A stretch of 64,000 bases of DNA from Duganella radicis (lineage in GTDB: Bacteria; Pseudomonadota; Gammaproteobacteria; Burkholderiales; Burkholderiaceae_D), in NCBI RefSeq assembly GCF_009720825.1, contig NZ_WNKY01000003.1, positions 248,001 to 312,000 of the forward strand, read 5' to 3'. This document shows, piece by piece, positions 35,396-41,867 of the stretch. Numbering within the stretch: position 1 is the first letter of the stretch; the number at the start of each line of letters is the position of its first letter. Under the pieces are notes generated by a model. That model did not search any database. It had not been told where the DNA came from and was given only the letters and a program-made list of their open reading frames with translations. The translations under genes and the position numbers were made by a program.

Positions 35396-35460
35396 AAATC
35401 TATTTCCTTGGAGGAGAATAGAGGAGACAGGTGAATGATGCTGCAATGCGCAAAGTAAAG
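35367..35460 (-). ncRNA. Candidate small RNA with anti-Shine-Dalgarno motifs
   Basis: Read on the minus strand, the sequence upstream of the orphan terminator carries two pyrimidine-rich motifs, TGTCTCCTC and TTCTCCTCC, within 35406-35430. The second can lie in a small hairpin (CTATT paired with AATAG). CU-rich loops that can pair with ribosome binding sites plus a strong Rho-independent terminator are the hallmarks of many trans-acting sRNAs. The 5' end is not defined; a weak -10 (ATTATG near 35480) would give about 100 nt. No ORF on this strand looks coding. Expression is not shown by sequence alone. Confidence 0.5.
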
Positions 35461-35529
35461 CAAATTTAGATTCATAATGTGCGTAATCACTGGCATGAAT
35501 GAAGTGACTACAAGGAGAGAGGAGAGGCC

Positions 35530-35757
35530 ATGGCCACACTGGTAAAGCACCGCAAGGTAAACATCATCGTGCTGGAGCAGGGCGAGGACATCGCCGGCAA
35601 TTGCCGCGAAGGTGATATTGCCATTCTGTCGGACGCGGCGGGCTGGTGGATCAAGTTTGTCGGCGCGGACGGGCAGGTGGATTGCTATGGCATTCCCTAC
35701 GCGTCGTACAACGAGGCGTTGTGGGCGGCCAAGGCGGCGGCGGAGTTCGGTACCTGA
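35530..35757 (+). CDS. Small conserved hypothetical protein
   Basis: 75 aa with a very purine-rich leader (GGAGAGAGGAGAGG) before the ATG, so translation should be efficient. The product is soluble (VKHRKVNIIVLEQGEDIAG, WWIKFVGADGQVDCYGIPY, SYNEALWAAKAAAEFGT), beta-rich with a C-terminal helix. No signal, membrane or catalytic motif is seen and I do not recognise the family. It stands alone between the candidate sRNA and the tRNA cluster. Confidence 0.65.
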   Translation: MATLVKHRKVNIIVLEQGEDIAGNCREGDIAILSDAAGWWIKFVGADGQVDCYGIPYASYNEALWAAKAAAEFGT

Positions 35758-35767
35758 CACGCAGTGC

Positions 35768-35796
35768 TGGACAAGCCCGGGGAGTATCCCTATAAT
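35768..35796 (+). promoter_or_regulatory. Strong sigma-70-type promoter upstream of the tRNA cluster
   Basis: TGGACA (35768-35773), 17-bp spacer, TATAAT (35791-35796), near consensus. Start would be about 35803, leaving a 145-nt leader before the first tRNA. The 35803-35900 leader contains no ORF and a weak hairpin. Either an upstream P1 of the tRNA operon or the promoter of an undetected short RNA. Confidence 0.6.
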
Positions 35797-35909
35797 GCTG
35801 CTTCTTTCGAACGGCATGCTGTTTGAAAGGGGCGGCAAAGCAGTTTTGCAGGGCGGTTGATTCGGTATTTCGTGTGCCAAGCCAACTAAACGATAGAAAA
35901 TATCCAACC

Positions 35910-35937
35910 TTGCAAAATAAAATTTATGCTTTATAAT
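35910..35937 (+). promoter_or_regulatory. Promoter of the first tRNA-Arg gene
   Basis: TTGCAA (35910-35915), 16-bp spacer, TATAAT (35932-35937), 11 nt before the first base of the tRNA. A second TATAAT at 36081-36086 precedes the second tRNA copy; no clear -10 precedes the third. Confidence 0.7.
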
Positions 35938-35948
35938 GCTTCCACAGT

Positions 35949-36025
35949 GCGGCTGTAGCTCAGCTGGATAGAGTACTTGGCTACGAACCAAGGGGTCGTG
36001 GGTTCGATTCCTGCCAGCCGCACCA
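35949..36025 (+). tRNA. tRNA-Arg(ACG), copy 1
   Basis: 77 nt with encoded CCA. Acceptor stem GCGGCTG/CAGCCGC, anticodon stem CTTGG/CCAAG with loop CTACGAA giving anticodon ACG (A34 expected to become inosine), and T-arm loop GGTTCGATTCC. Identical in sequence to the two following copies. Confidence 0.97.
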
Positions 36026-36099
36026 TCTGTTGTACCGGAAGAGTTGGAAGATTCTTCTGTTTTCTACAAGAAATTGCTGTTATAATCTTCTTGTTTTGC

Positions 36100-36176
36100 G
36101 CGGCTGTAGCTCAGCTGGATAGAGTACTTGGCTACGAACCAAGGGGTCGTGGGTTCGATTCCTGCCAGCCGCACCA
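36100..36176 (+). tRNA. tRNA-Arg(ACG), copy 2
   Basis: 77 nt, identical to copy 1, with anticodon ACG and encoded CCA. Separated from copy 1 by 74 nt; a TATAAT at 36081-36086 could give it an independent promoter. Confidence 0.97.
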
Positions 36177-36233
36177 GATTGAATGTCGGGCAGACTGTCG
36201 AGTCTGTTTGATAGCAGTAGATGTAAAAGTTAA

Positions 36234-36310
36234 GCGGCTGTAGCTCAGCTGGATAGAGTACTTGGCTACGAACCAAGGGGTCGTGGGTTCGATTCCTGCC
36301 AGCCGCACCA
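36234..36310 (+). tRNA. tRNA-Arg(ACG), copy 3
   Basis: 77 nt, identical to copies 1 and 2, with anticodon ACG and encoded CCA. 57 nt after copy 2 and directly followed by an intrinsic terminator, so it closes the transcript. Confidence 0.97.
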
Positions 36311-36319
36311 AATATGTAG

Positions 36320-36351
36320 AAGGGCCTGATGAGCAATCATCAGGCCCTTTT
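36320..36351 (+). terminator. Intrinsic terminator of the tRNA-Arg cluster
   Basis: A 12-bp perfect stem (AAGGGCCTGATG/CATCAGGCCCTT) with loop AGCAAT followed by T residues. The remaining 36352-36540 sequence is AT-rich then mixed and holds the promoter region of the PEP-CTERM gene; I see nothing else in it. Confidence 0.9.
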
Positions 36352-36540
36352 GCTTTGCGTACCGCTTTTCTAAATGTGAAATCCGCATATCAATAGTTAA
36401 TTTTCGTTGTATTTTTTAAATCGTTTCTTAAAGGTACGGAACGCGCCCGGTTCAGCTCGGTGACTTGGATAAGATCGCCTCCATCCCACCCAAGGGATAT
36501 TCCGATCTACGCGTCGTTCTTTATTGAAAAGGGATGAATC

Positions 36541-37059
36541 ATGAAAGTTAAAAAAATAGTTGCGGCCTCACTGATGGCACTGGCAGCAGGTTTTGCTTCC
36601 GCGGATAATTTCCAGATTGATGCCGGTGCAATCACGACCGACGTCATGAATCCGTATGGACACATGTTCACACACGAAGTCGGCATGTTCACCGACACCA
36701 TCGATTTCACCATTCCGGCAGGCAGTCTCGGTAGCTCTGCCAATCCCCTCATGCTCACGCTGGGCAACACCAACGTCTTCAGCATTTCCGGCCTGTCGTA
36801 TTCGGTGTACGGCGGCACGGCCATGGATGGCGGGCCGTGGTACGCCACCTATGTCGGCAACAACACCACCAATGATCTGCCGCTGAGCATGGCAGGCGCC
36901 TACCACATCATCGTCACCGGCACGGCCGACGGCACCATGGGCGGCAGCTATGCGATCGCTCTGGTGTCCTCGGTGCCTGAACCTGCCACGTACGGCATGA
37001 TGTTGGGCGGTATTGCGCTGCTGGCCGGTTACGCCCGCAGCCGCAAAGCGCGTTCCTGA
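36541..37059 (+). CDS. FxDxF-type PEP-CTERM exported protein
   Basis: 172 aa. Signal peptide (1-21, ending AAGFASA), a beta-rich mature domain containing the FxDxF-like motif FTDTIDF, and a C-terminal PEP-CTERM sorting signal: VPEPATYGMMLGG, a hydrophobic helix and the basic end ARSRKARS. PEP-CTERM proteins are cut and anchored by exosortase (EpsH/XrtA) in exopolysaccharide-producing betaproteobacteria; no exosortase gene is in the window. RBS AAAGGGA precedes the ATG and a terminator follows, so it is monocistronic. Likely a surface or matrix protein. Confidence 0.9.
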   Translation: MKVKKIVAASLMALAAGFASADNFQIDAGAITTDVMNPYGHMFTHEVGMFTDTIDFTIPAGSLGSSANPLMLTLGNTNVFSISGLSYSVYGGTAMDGGPWYATYVGNNTTNDLPLSMAGAYHIIVTGTADGTMGGSYAIALVSSVPEPATYGMMLGGIALLAGYARSRKARS

Positions 37060-37083
37060 ACAGCAAAACAGCTCCCCTTTAAC

Positions 37084-37107
37084 GCCGCCTTCCGAGGCGG
37101 CTTTTTT
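37084..37107 (+). terminator. Intrinsic terminator after the PEP-CTERM gene
   Basis: Stem GCCGCCT/AGGCGGC with loop TCCG and a run of six T residues, 24 nt after the PEP-CTERM stop codon. Confidence 0.9.
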
Positions 37108-37203
37108 GTGCACTCCGCTCCCCGGCGAGTGTACATTTTTGTTGGCATTTTCTTAAAAATATCCGATGATCTGCGCTACGCTGTTTACTGCCGGGGAGTT
37201 TTA

Positions 37204-37686
37204 ATGCTGGATCAAGCTGTGGGCCACACCTATATTTTTGCCGAGACGCTGGCGCCAAGCCAGCGCATGCACATGGTGCTGCTGGGTGTGAACGACGTGG
37301 CGCGCGCGGCGCGCTTTTATGAGGCGCTGGGCTGGCGGCGTTCTCCCACCAGCAGCGACGGCTTCGTGAAATTCAACATGGGCGGCTATGCGATCTGTCT
37401 GATCAACCGCGGCGACCTGGCCCGGGATGCATTGGAGCCGGCTGCGGAAAACAGGGGCTTCTCCGGCGTCGCCCTGATCCATGTCGCGCGCAAGCCGGAA
37501 GACGTGCCGCGCATCCTGGCCAAGGCGGCGGAGGCGGGCGGCGTCATCGTCAAGCACGCCACCCGCACGCACTGGGGGATCGCCGGCTACTTCAAGGACC
37601 CGGATGGCCACCTGTTCGAGGTCGACTACGAAGACGTGTGGGTGCTCGACAACGACAACCACCTGGTGGTCGACCGCATCAATTAG
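37204..37686 (+). CDS. VOC-family (glyoxalase/bleomycin-resistance fold) protein
   Basis: 160 aa. The ATG at 37204 follows GGGGAG and is preferred over an earlier in-frame start. Paired beta-alpha-beta-beta-beta modules are visible: MHMVLLGVNDVARAARFYEA, VKFNMGGYAICLINR, GVALIHVARKPEDVPRILAK and the closing GIAGYFKDPDGHLFEVDYED. Metal ligands of the VOC fold would be His54-region and the final Glu of FEVDYE. Substrate unknown. The stop overlaps the convergent hydrolase gene by 8 nt. Confidence 0.85.
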   Translation: MLDQAVGHTYIFAETLAPSQRMHMVLLGVNDVARAARFYEALGWRRSPTSSDGFVKFNMGGYAICLINRGDLARDALEPAAENRGFSGVALIHVARKPEDVPRILAKAAEAGGVIVKHATRTHWGIAGYFKDPDGHLFEVDYEDVWVLDNDNHLVVDRIN

Positions 37687-38464
37687 CCCCAAGCATTTGC
37701 AGCACGGCCCCGCTGATGGCTGCCGGTTCCGCTTGCGCGACTTCGGTCACTTTAATCTCGCCAAAAGGTTTGCGCGCCTTGCGCAGTTGATCGGCGCTGG
37801 TTTCCAGGCTGTCCAGTTCCGAGGCGCGGGCGCGCCAGTACGTGAGCTTGCTCGCTTGCGCGGTTTGCGCCGCCGCCAGTGCCGGGCCGATCTCGCCGTT
37901 GATGCTGGCGCCGGGATAGGCGCAGGCGGGTTTGCCTTGCTCGGCCGCGCTCAGGCAGGCCAGCACGGCGTCGAGGCGCGCGTTGCGGTCGGCTGGCAAG
38001 GCGTCCTCATGCCACGGTTCGACCAGCACCAGACCGGTGACATTCGCGCCGCGCGAGCGCAGGGCGAAGTGCTGCGCCACCATCGCGCCATAGCCTGCGC
38101 CCACCAGCACGAATGGCCCTTCCAGATGCGCGTTCCTGATCAGGAAGTTCAGATCCTTGCCGGCGTTGGCCACGCTCGCAGCGCGGATGATCGGATCGCT
38201 GGCGCCAAAGCCGGCGCGGTCGTACACGCAGGCGCGCGCGTGCTTCGCCACTTCCGGCAGCACCGCCGACCAATCCCAGCCGGCGCGGCCGGCGTCGGCT
38301 TCGAACAAGACGGTGGGCGCGCCTTTGCCGGCGCAGTACATATTCAGCTTGCGCCCGCCGACATCGACCCTTACTTGCGGCCCGGCCAGCGCATCCTGTC
38401 CAGCTGGCGGCGCCGCCTGCGCGGTTGCCGCCAGCAGGGCGGCGATCGGGACCAGGCGCTTCAT
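37679..38464 (-). CDS. Exported alpha/beta-hydrolase-fold protein lacking the nucleophile Ser
   Basis: 261 aa. The ATG at 38464 begins a signal peptide (MKRLVPIAALLAATAQAAPP) and overlaps the stop of the upstream dehydrogenase gene by 4 nt. The fold is recognisable (PTVLFEADAGRAGWDWSAVL, ACVYDRAGFGASD, GPFVLVGAGYGAMVAQHFAL). The nucleophile elbow G-x-S-x-G reads G122-A-G-Y-G126, so Gly124 replaces the catalytic Ser. It should be catalytically dead as a serine hydrolase and may bind a ligand instead. Likely part of the LysR-dehydrogenase-hydrolase operon. Confidence 0.82.
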   Translation of the reverse strand: MKRLVPIAALLAATAQAAPPAGQDALAGPQVRVDVGGRKLNMYCAGKGAPTVLFEADAGRAGWDWSAVLPEVAKHARACVYDRAGFGASDPIIRAASVANAGKDLNFLIRNAHLEGPFVLVGAGYGAMVAQHFALRSRGANVTGLVLVEPWHEDALPADRNARLDAVLACLSAAEQGKPACAYPGASINGEIGPALAAAQTAQASKLTYWRARASELDSLETSADQLRKARKPFGEIKVTEVAQAEPAAISGAVLQMLGAN

Positions 38465-39429
38465 GGCGTCACCACATTGCGCGGCGCGCCGGCGGCCCAG
38501 GCTTCGATATTGTCGATCAGTTGATCGGCCAGCGTTTGCATGGCTTGCGCGCTGGCCCACGCCGTGTGCGGCGTGAGGATGAAGTTGGGCAGGCGCAGAT
38601 TGAGCAGCACATGGTCCGGCGGCGGCGGTTCCGTGGTCAGCACGTCGAAGCCGGCGCCGGCGATCACGCCCGCGCGCAGCGCATCGGCCAGCGCCACTTC
38701 ATCCACCAGTCCTCCGCGCGCGGTGTTGATCAGCAGGGCGTTGCGCTTCATGCGTATCAGCTCCTTGGCGCTGATCATGTTGCGGGTCTTGTCGGTCAGC
38801 GGCAGGTGCAGGCTGACCACGTCCGAGGTCTCCAGCACGTCGTCGAAGCTGGCTTCGCGCACGCCATCGGCCGCCGCATCCGGCAGCGGCGAGCGCGTAT
38901 GCACGATCACTTCCATGCCGAACGCGCGCGCAATTTGTGCCGTGGCCTTGCCCAGCGCGCCGTAGCCGAACAGGCCCAGACGGCTGCCGGCCAGGTCGGC
39001 GATCGGATGGCCGAACAAACAGAAGCTCTGCGATTTCTGCCACAGGCCAGCCTCGATGTCGGCGCGGTAGGCCACCAGTTGGCGGCGCAAGGCCAGTATC
39101 AACGCAAAGGTGTGCTCGGGCAGCGTGTGCACCGCGTAGTTGCGGATATTGGACACCACGATGCCGCGCTGCGTCGCCGCCGCCAGGTCGATCATGTTGG
39201 AGCCGGTGGCCGCCACCGCGATCATCTTCAGGTCCGGCAGTTGCGCCAGATCGCCGGCCGACAAGGGCACCTTATTGGTGATGGCGATGGTGGCGCCCAT
39301 ATCACGCAGGCGCTGCACCACCTGGTCCGCGCGCGTGGCCGGATACTCGGTCCACTCATGCGCAAACGATGGCTTGCGCACATTGGCGATCACGCTGTCG
39401 CGGTCGAGGAAAACGATACGTTGCGTCAT
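38461..39429 (-). CDS. D-isomer-specific 2-hydroxyacid dehydrogenase
   Basis: 322 aa, the normal length. The NAD-binding fold reads LGLFGYGALGKATAQIARAF, and the catalytic Arg (LLINTARGGLVDE), Glu (DVLTTEPPPPDH) and His (ILTPHTAWAS) are all present. It should reduce 2-oxo acids such as hydroxypyruvate or glyoxylate with NAD(P)H. Start ATG at 39429 with GAGAG upstream; an in-frame ATG 15 nt earlier is possible. It lies 11 nt downstream of the LysR gene and overlaps the hydrolase start by 4 nt, so the three form an operon. Confidence 0.92.
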   Translation of the reverse strand: MTQRIVFLDRDSVIANVRKPSFAHEWTEYPATRADQVVQRLRDMGATIAITNKVPLSAGDLAQLPDLKMIAVAATGSNMIDLAAATQRGIVVSNIRNYAVHTLPEHTFALILALRRQLVAYRADIEAGLWQKSQSFCLFGHPIADLAGSRLGLFGYGALGKATAQIARAFGMEVIVHTRSPLPDAAADGVREASFDDVLETSDVVSLHLPLTDKTRNMISAKELIRMKRNALLINTARGGLVDEVALADALRAGVIAGAGFDVLTTEPPPPDHVLLNLRLPNFILTPHTAWASAQAMQTLADQLIDNIEAWAAGAPRNVVTP

Positions 39430-39440
39430 AAGGCAATCTC

Positions 39441-40367
39441 TCATAAGGCGGCGCGCGCGGGCAGGCGCATGCCGGGGTGATTGGAAAATAGTTCGGCGAT
39501 CCACTCGACAAACACGCGCACCTTGGCCGACAGGTGACGGTTCTGCGGGTACACCACGTGCACCGGCAGCGGATCGCTGATCCAGCCGTCGAGTATCGCC
39601 TCAAAGCGGCCGTCCTTGATCATCGGCTCCATCAGGAAGTTCGGCATCTGCACGATGCCCAACCCCGCCAGTCCCGCCGCCGTGTAGGAGTTGGTGTCGT
39701 TCAGCGCGATCAGGCCGGGCAGGGCGACCTGCACCCGTTCGCCATCGCGCGTGAAATCCCAGTCGAAGATTTTACCGGTGCGCGAGGAAAAATAGTTCAC
39801 GCAGCGGTGCCGCAGCAATTCGTTCGGATGGGTGGGCCGGCCGTAGCGGTCCAGGTAGGCCGGCGTGGCGCAGGTGAGGAAGTGCATGACGCCGACCCGC
39901 CGCGCGATCAGGCTGGAGTCGCCCAGCTGGCCGCCGCGTACCGCGCAATCGACGCCTTCCTCGATCAGATCCACCGTGCGGTCGCTGGAGCCCAGCTCCA
40001 GCTGGATGTCCGGATAGCGCTCGAAGAAGTCGGGCAGGGCCGGTACGATCACCTCGCTGGACAAGCCGGTCGGCGCATCCACCCGCAACCGCCCGGAAGG
40101 ACTGAGCCGGGTGCGCGACAGCGATTCCTCGGCTTCGCGCACGTCCGACAGAATCCGCAGGCAGCGTTCATAATAGGCCGCGCCGTCGGCCGTCACGCTC
40201 ACGTGGCGCGTGGTCCGGTGCAATAACTTGGCCGCCAGAGACGTCTCCAGCGCCTGGATCAGCGTGGAGACGGTGGCCTTGGGCAGCTGCATGTTTTCCG
40301 CCGCGCGCGTGAAGCCGCCGGCGTCCACCACCTGCACAAACACTTCCATCGCTTGAAGTTTATTCAT
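39441..40367 (-). CDS. LysR-family transcriptional regulator
   Basis: 308 aa. N-terminal winged HTH (MNKLQAMEVFVQVVDAGGFT, RAAENMQLPKATVSTLIQAL, LLHRTTRHVSVTADG) and a periplasmic-binding-protein-like effector domain (GRLRVDAPTGLSSEVIVPAL, EGVDCAVRGGQLGDSSLIAR). It heads an operon with a 2-hydroxyacid dehydrogenase and a hydrolase-like gene, and is divergent from a small exported protein plus another hydrolase-like gene. A dyad of LysR-box form lies 11 nt upstream of its start (40379-40400). The effector is unknown. Confidence 0.93.
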   Translation of the reverse strand: MNKLQAMEVFVQVVDAGGFTRAAENMQLPKATVSTLIQALETSLAAKLLHRTTRHVSVTADGAAYYERCLRILSDVREAEESLSRTRLSPSGRLRVDAPTGLSSEVIVPALPDFFERYPDIQLELGSSDRTVDLIEEGVDCAVRGGQLGDSSLIARRVGVMHFLTCATPAYLDRYGRPTHPNELLRHRCVNYFSSRTGKIFDWDFTRDGERVQVALPGLIALNDTNSYTAAGLAGLGIVQMPNFLMEPMIKDGRFEAILDGWISDPLPVHVVYPQNRHLSAKVRVFVEWIAELFSNHPGMRLPARAAL

Positions 40368-40378
40368 CTTTCACCTTC

Positions 40379-40400
40379 ATTGTTCGAGATCCTGAACAAT
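40379..40400. promoter_or_regulatory. LysR-type operator
   Basis: Perfect inverted repeat ATTGTTC, 8 nt, GAACAAT, containing T-N11-A as in LysR boxes, in the 124-nt divergent region between the LysR gene and the 40492 gene. Its position next to the lysR start fits autoregulation and joint control of the divergent genes. Confidence 0.7.
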
Positions 40401-40491
40401 CAATTCAACTTTGCCGTATTTATCGGATTGTAGATCAAGTTTAAGATTGCTGTACTGCACAAAGCAAAAGATGAAGAAAGGAGGACTTATC

Positions 40492-40704
40492 ATGAAATAT
40501 CGGGATGCAATTTTCGCAACGATAGCGCTGGCGGCGACGTCGGCGGCACTGGCAGGCGTGGTATATACCGATGCCTACTCTCACACCGCGCAAGCGGAAG
40601 TTCATGGCGTACGCGCCCTCACGCTGGTGGCCAGCGGTGAAGCAGTGACCTGCGATCCTGCTACCATGTTGTCCTCCAACGAATCGGGCACGGTGCAACA
40701 ATGA
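40492..40704 (+). CDS. Small exported protein
   Basis: 70 aa, with a near-perfect RBS (GAAAGGAGGAC) before the ATG. Residues 1-21 are a signal peptide (DAIFATIALAATSAALAG); the mature part is about 48 aa (VVYTDAYSHTAQAEVHGVRA, TLVASGEAVTCDPATMLSSN) with a single Cys. No family recognised. Its stop overlaps the start of the next gene (ATGA), so it is co-translated with the hydrolase-like protein and probably controlled by the divergent LysR regulator. Confidence 0.7.
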   Translation: MKYRDAIFATIALAATSAALAGVVYTDAYSHTAQAEVHGVRALTLVASGEAVTCDPATMLSSNESGTVQQ

Positions 40705-41567
40705 ACAATCCAGCAGAGAAGCTGCCGACTTTGTCGGACCAACTGAAAATTCGCGCCCTTGAGGTCAAGGGCGCGGAAGGTCCGCTGGCGGCGCGTCTCT
40801 ACACCAGCGGCGAAGTCGGGATCAAGCGTGACATGCTGCTGGTGTTCTTCCACGCCGGCGGCTTTGTCGGCGGCGACCTGGAAGACGCGGATGTCTTCCT
40901 GCGCCATTTGGCAGACGACAGCCCGCAGGTCGCCGTGTTAGCCTCTGCCTATACGCTGGCAACCGAAAAGCCTTTCCCGGCCGCGGTGGAAGATGCACAC
41001 GCTGTGCTGATGTGGGCCAAGAAGAACAAGACCAAGTTGGGCTGGACCGGCAAGCAGTTGCTGGTGGCGGGGATTGAAGCGGGTGCCAATCTGGCGGCGG
41101 TGGTGGCGCTGATGTCGCGCGACCGCGGTGGCCCGGCGTTGACCGGCCAGGTGCTGATCATGCCGATGCTGGACCCGGGCCTGACCACCTGCTCGATGCG
41201 TGAAATGCAGGCGGCGCCGGAGCTGCTGGACGTGGCCGACGCCTGTGCGAAGGCCTACCGCGGCTACCTGCCGAATGCCGCCGACCGCACGCACCCGTAT
41301 GCCTCGCCGCTGCAATCGAGCCGTTTGAAAAACCTGCCGCAGGCCTTGATCCTGTCGACCGAAGATGACCCGCTGCGCGACGAAGCGGAACAATATGGCG
41401 CCAAGCTGATTTCGTGCGGCGTCAAGACCACTGTCCGGCGCATGCAGCCGGCGCCCCTGAACGATGTGGGGGCACGTAACGAATGCGCCTGTCGATGTCA
41501 GGCGCTGGGAGAGATCGCCGGTTTCATCGCCGGCCTGGAACGGTCCGAGACGCCGCCAGCCGCATAG
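40701..41567 (+). CDS. HSL-type alpha/beta-hydrolase-fold protein lacking the nucleophile Ser
   Basis: 288 aa. It follows the hormone-sensitive-lipase plan: HAGGF at 51-55 (family HGGGF), then LATEKPFPAAVEDAHAVLMW and the cap/core strands. The nucleophile motif GDSAG is replaced by G124-I-E-A-G128, so Glu126 stands where Ser should be. The acid residue survives in DDPLRDEAEQ but the C-terminal catalytic His is not recognisable. Cytoplasmic, no signal peptide. A dead enzyme with sensor or regulatory role is likely, or a non-serine chemistry. It overlaps the small exported protein gene by 4 nt and precedes the RND efflux operon after a 300-nt gap. Confidence 0.82.
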   Translation: MNNPAEKLPTLSDQLKIRALEVKGAEGPLAARLYTSGEVGIKRDMLLVFFHAGGFVGGDLEDADVFLRHLADDSPQVAVLASAYTLATEKPFPAAVEDAHAVLMWAKKNKTKLGWTGKQLLVAGIEAGANLAAVVALMSRDRGGPALTGQVLIMPMLDPGLTTCSMREMQAAPELLDVADACAKAYRGYLPNAADRTHPYASPLQSSRLKNLPQALILSTEDDPLRDEAEQYGAKLISCGVKTTVRRMQPAPLNDVGARNECACRCQALGEIAGFIAGLERSETPPAA

Positions 41568-41627
41568 GGTCCCCCTGAACCTTTAGCAGTAATGAGTCAC
41601 GTCCCCACTGGCTTGCCGGCGGGGCGA

Positions 41628-41784
41628 GTGGGCTGTGACGTTTAAATTGGGAGCGAAGGACGCACAGGCGGCGCGCAGGGCAAGGCGCAAAGCGCAGCGA
41701 TAGCGAGCTATCGCGAGCATTTGCAACGCCGCCATGTGCGTTGCCTGGGCGGCAGGCGCTACCAATTTAAGCGTGACAGCCCAC
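41628..41784. repeat. 157-bp long imperfect palindrome (MITE- or REP-like element)
   Basis: The outer arms GTGGGCTGTGACG... and ...CGTGACAGCCCAC pair with few mismatches over about 28 bp (both contain TTTAAATTGG/CCAATTTAA), inner GC-rich arms pair less well, and the centre is GCGATAGC-GA-GCTATCGC at 41697-41714. The whole is symmetric about position 41706. It occupies most of the 300-nt gap 41568-41867, which contains no credible gene. A fully folded DNA or RNA hairpin is possible; a non-autonomous mobile repeat is the likeliest explanation. Confidence 0.7.
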
Positions 41785-41867
41785 CAGTACCGTGTTTTCT
41801 CGATTTTCCTTGAGACCGCCCGGTGCCGCCTTTTCTATTAATTATTTTCATACAAAAAGGATTTAAA

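Noticed and set aside
35949-36310. tRNA cluster as a genomic island attachment site
   Set aside because: No integrase gene or partial tRNA duplication is present in the window; the three copies are full length and identical.
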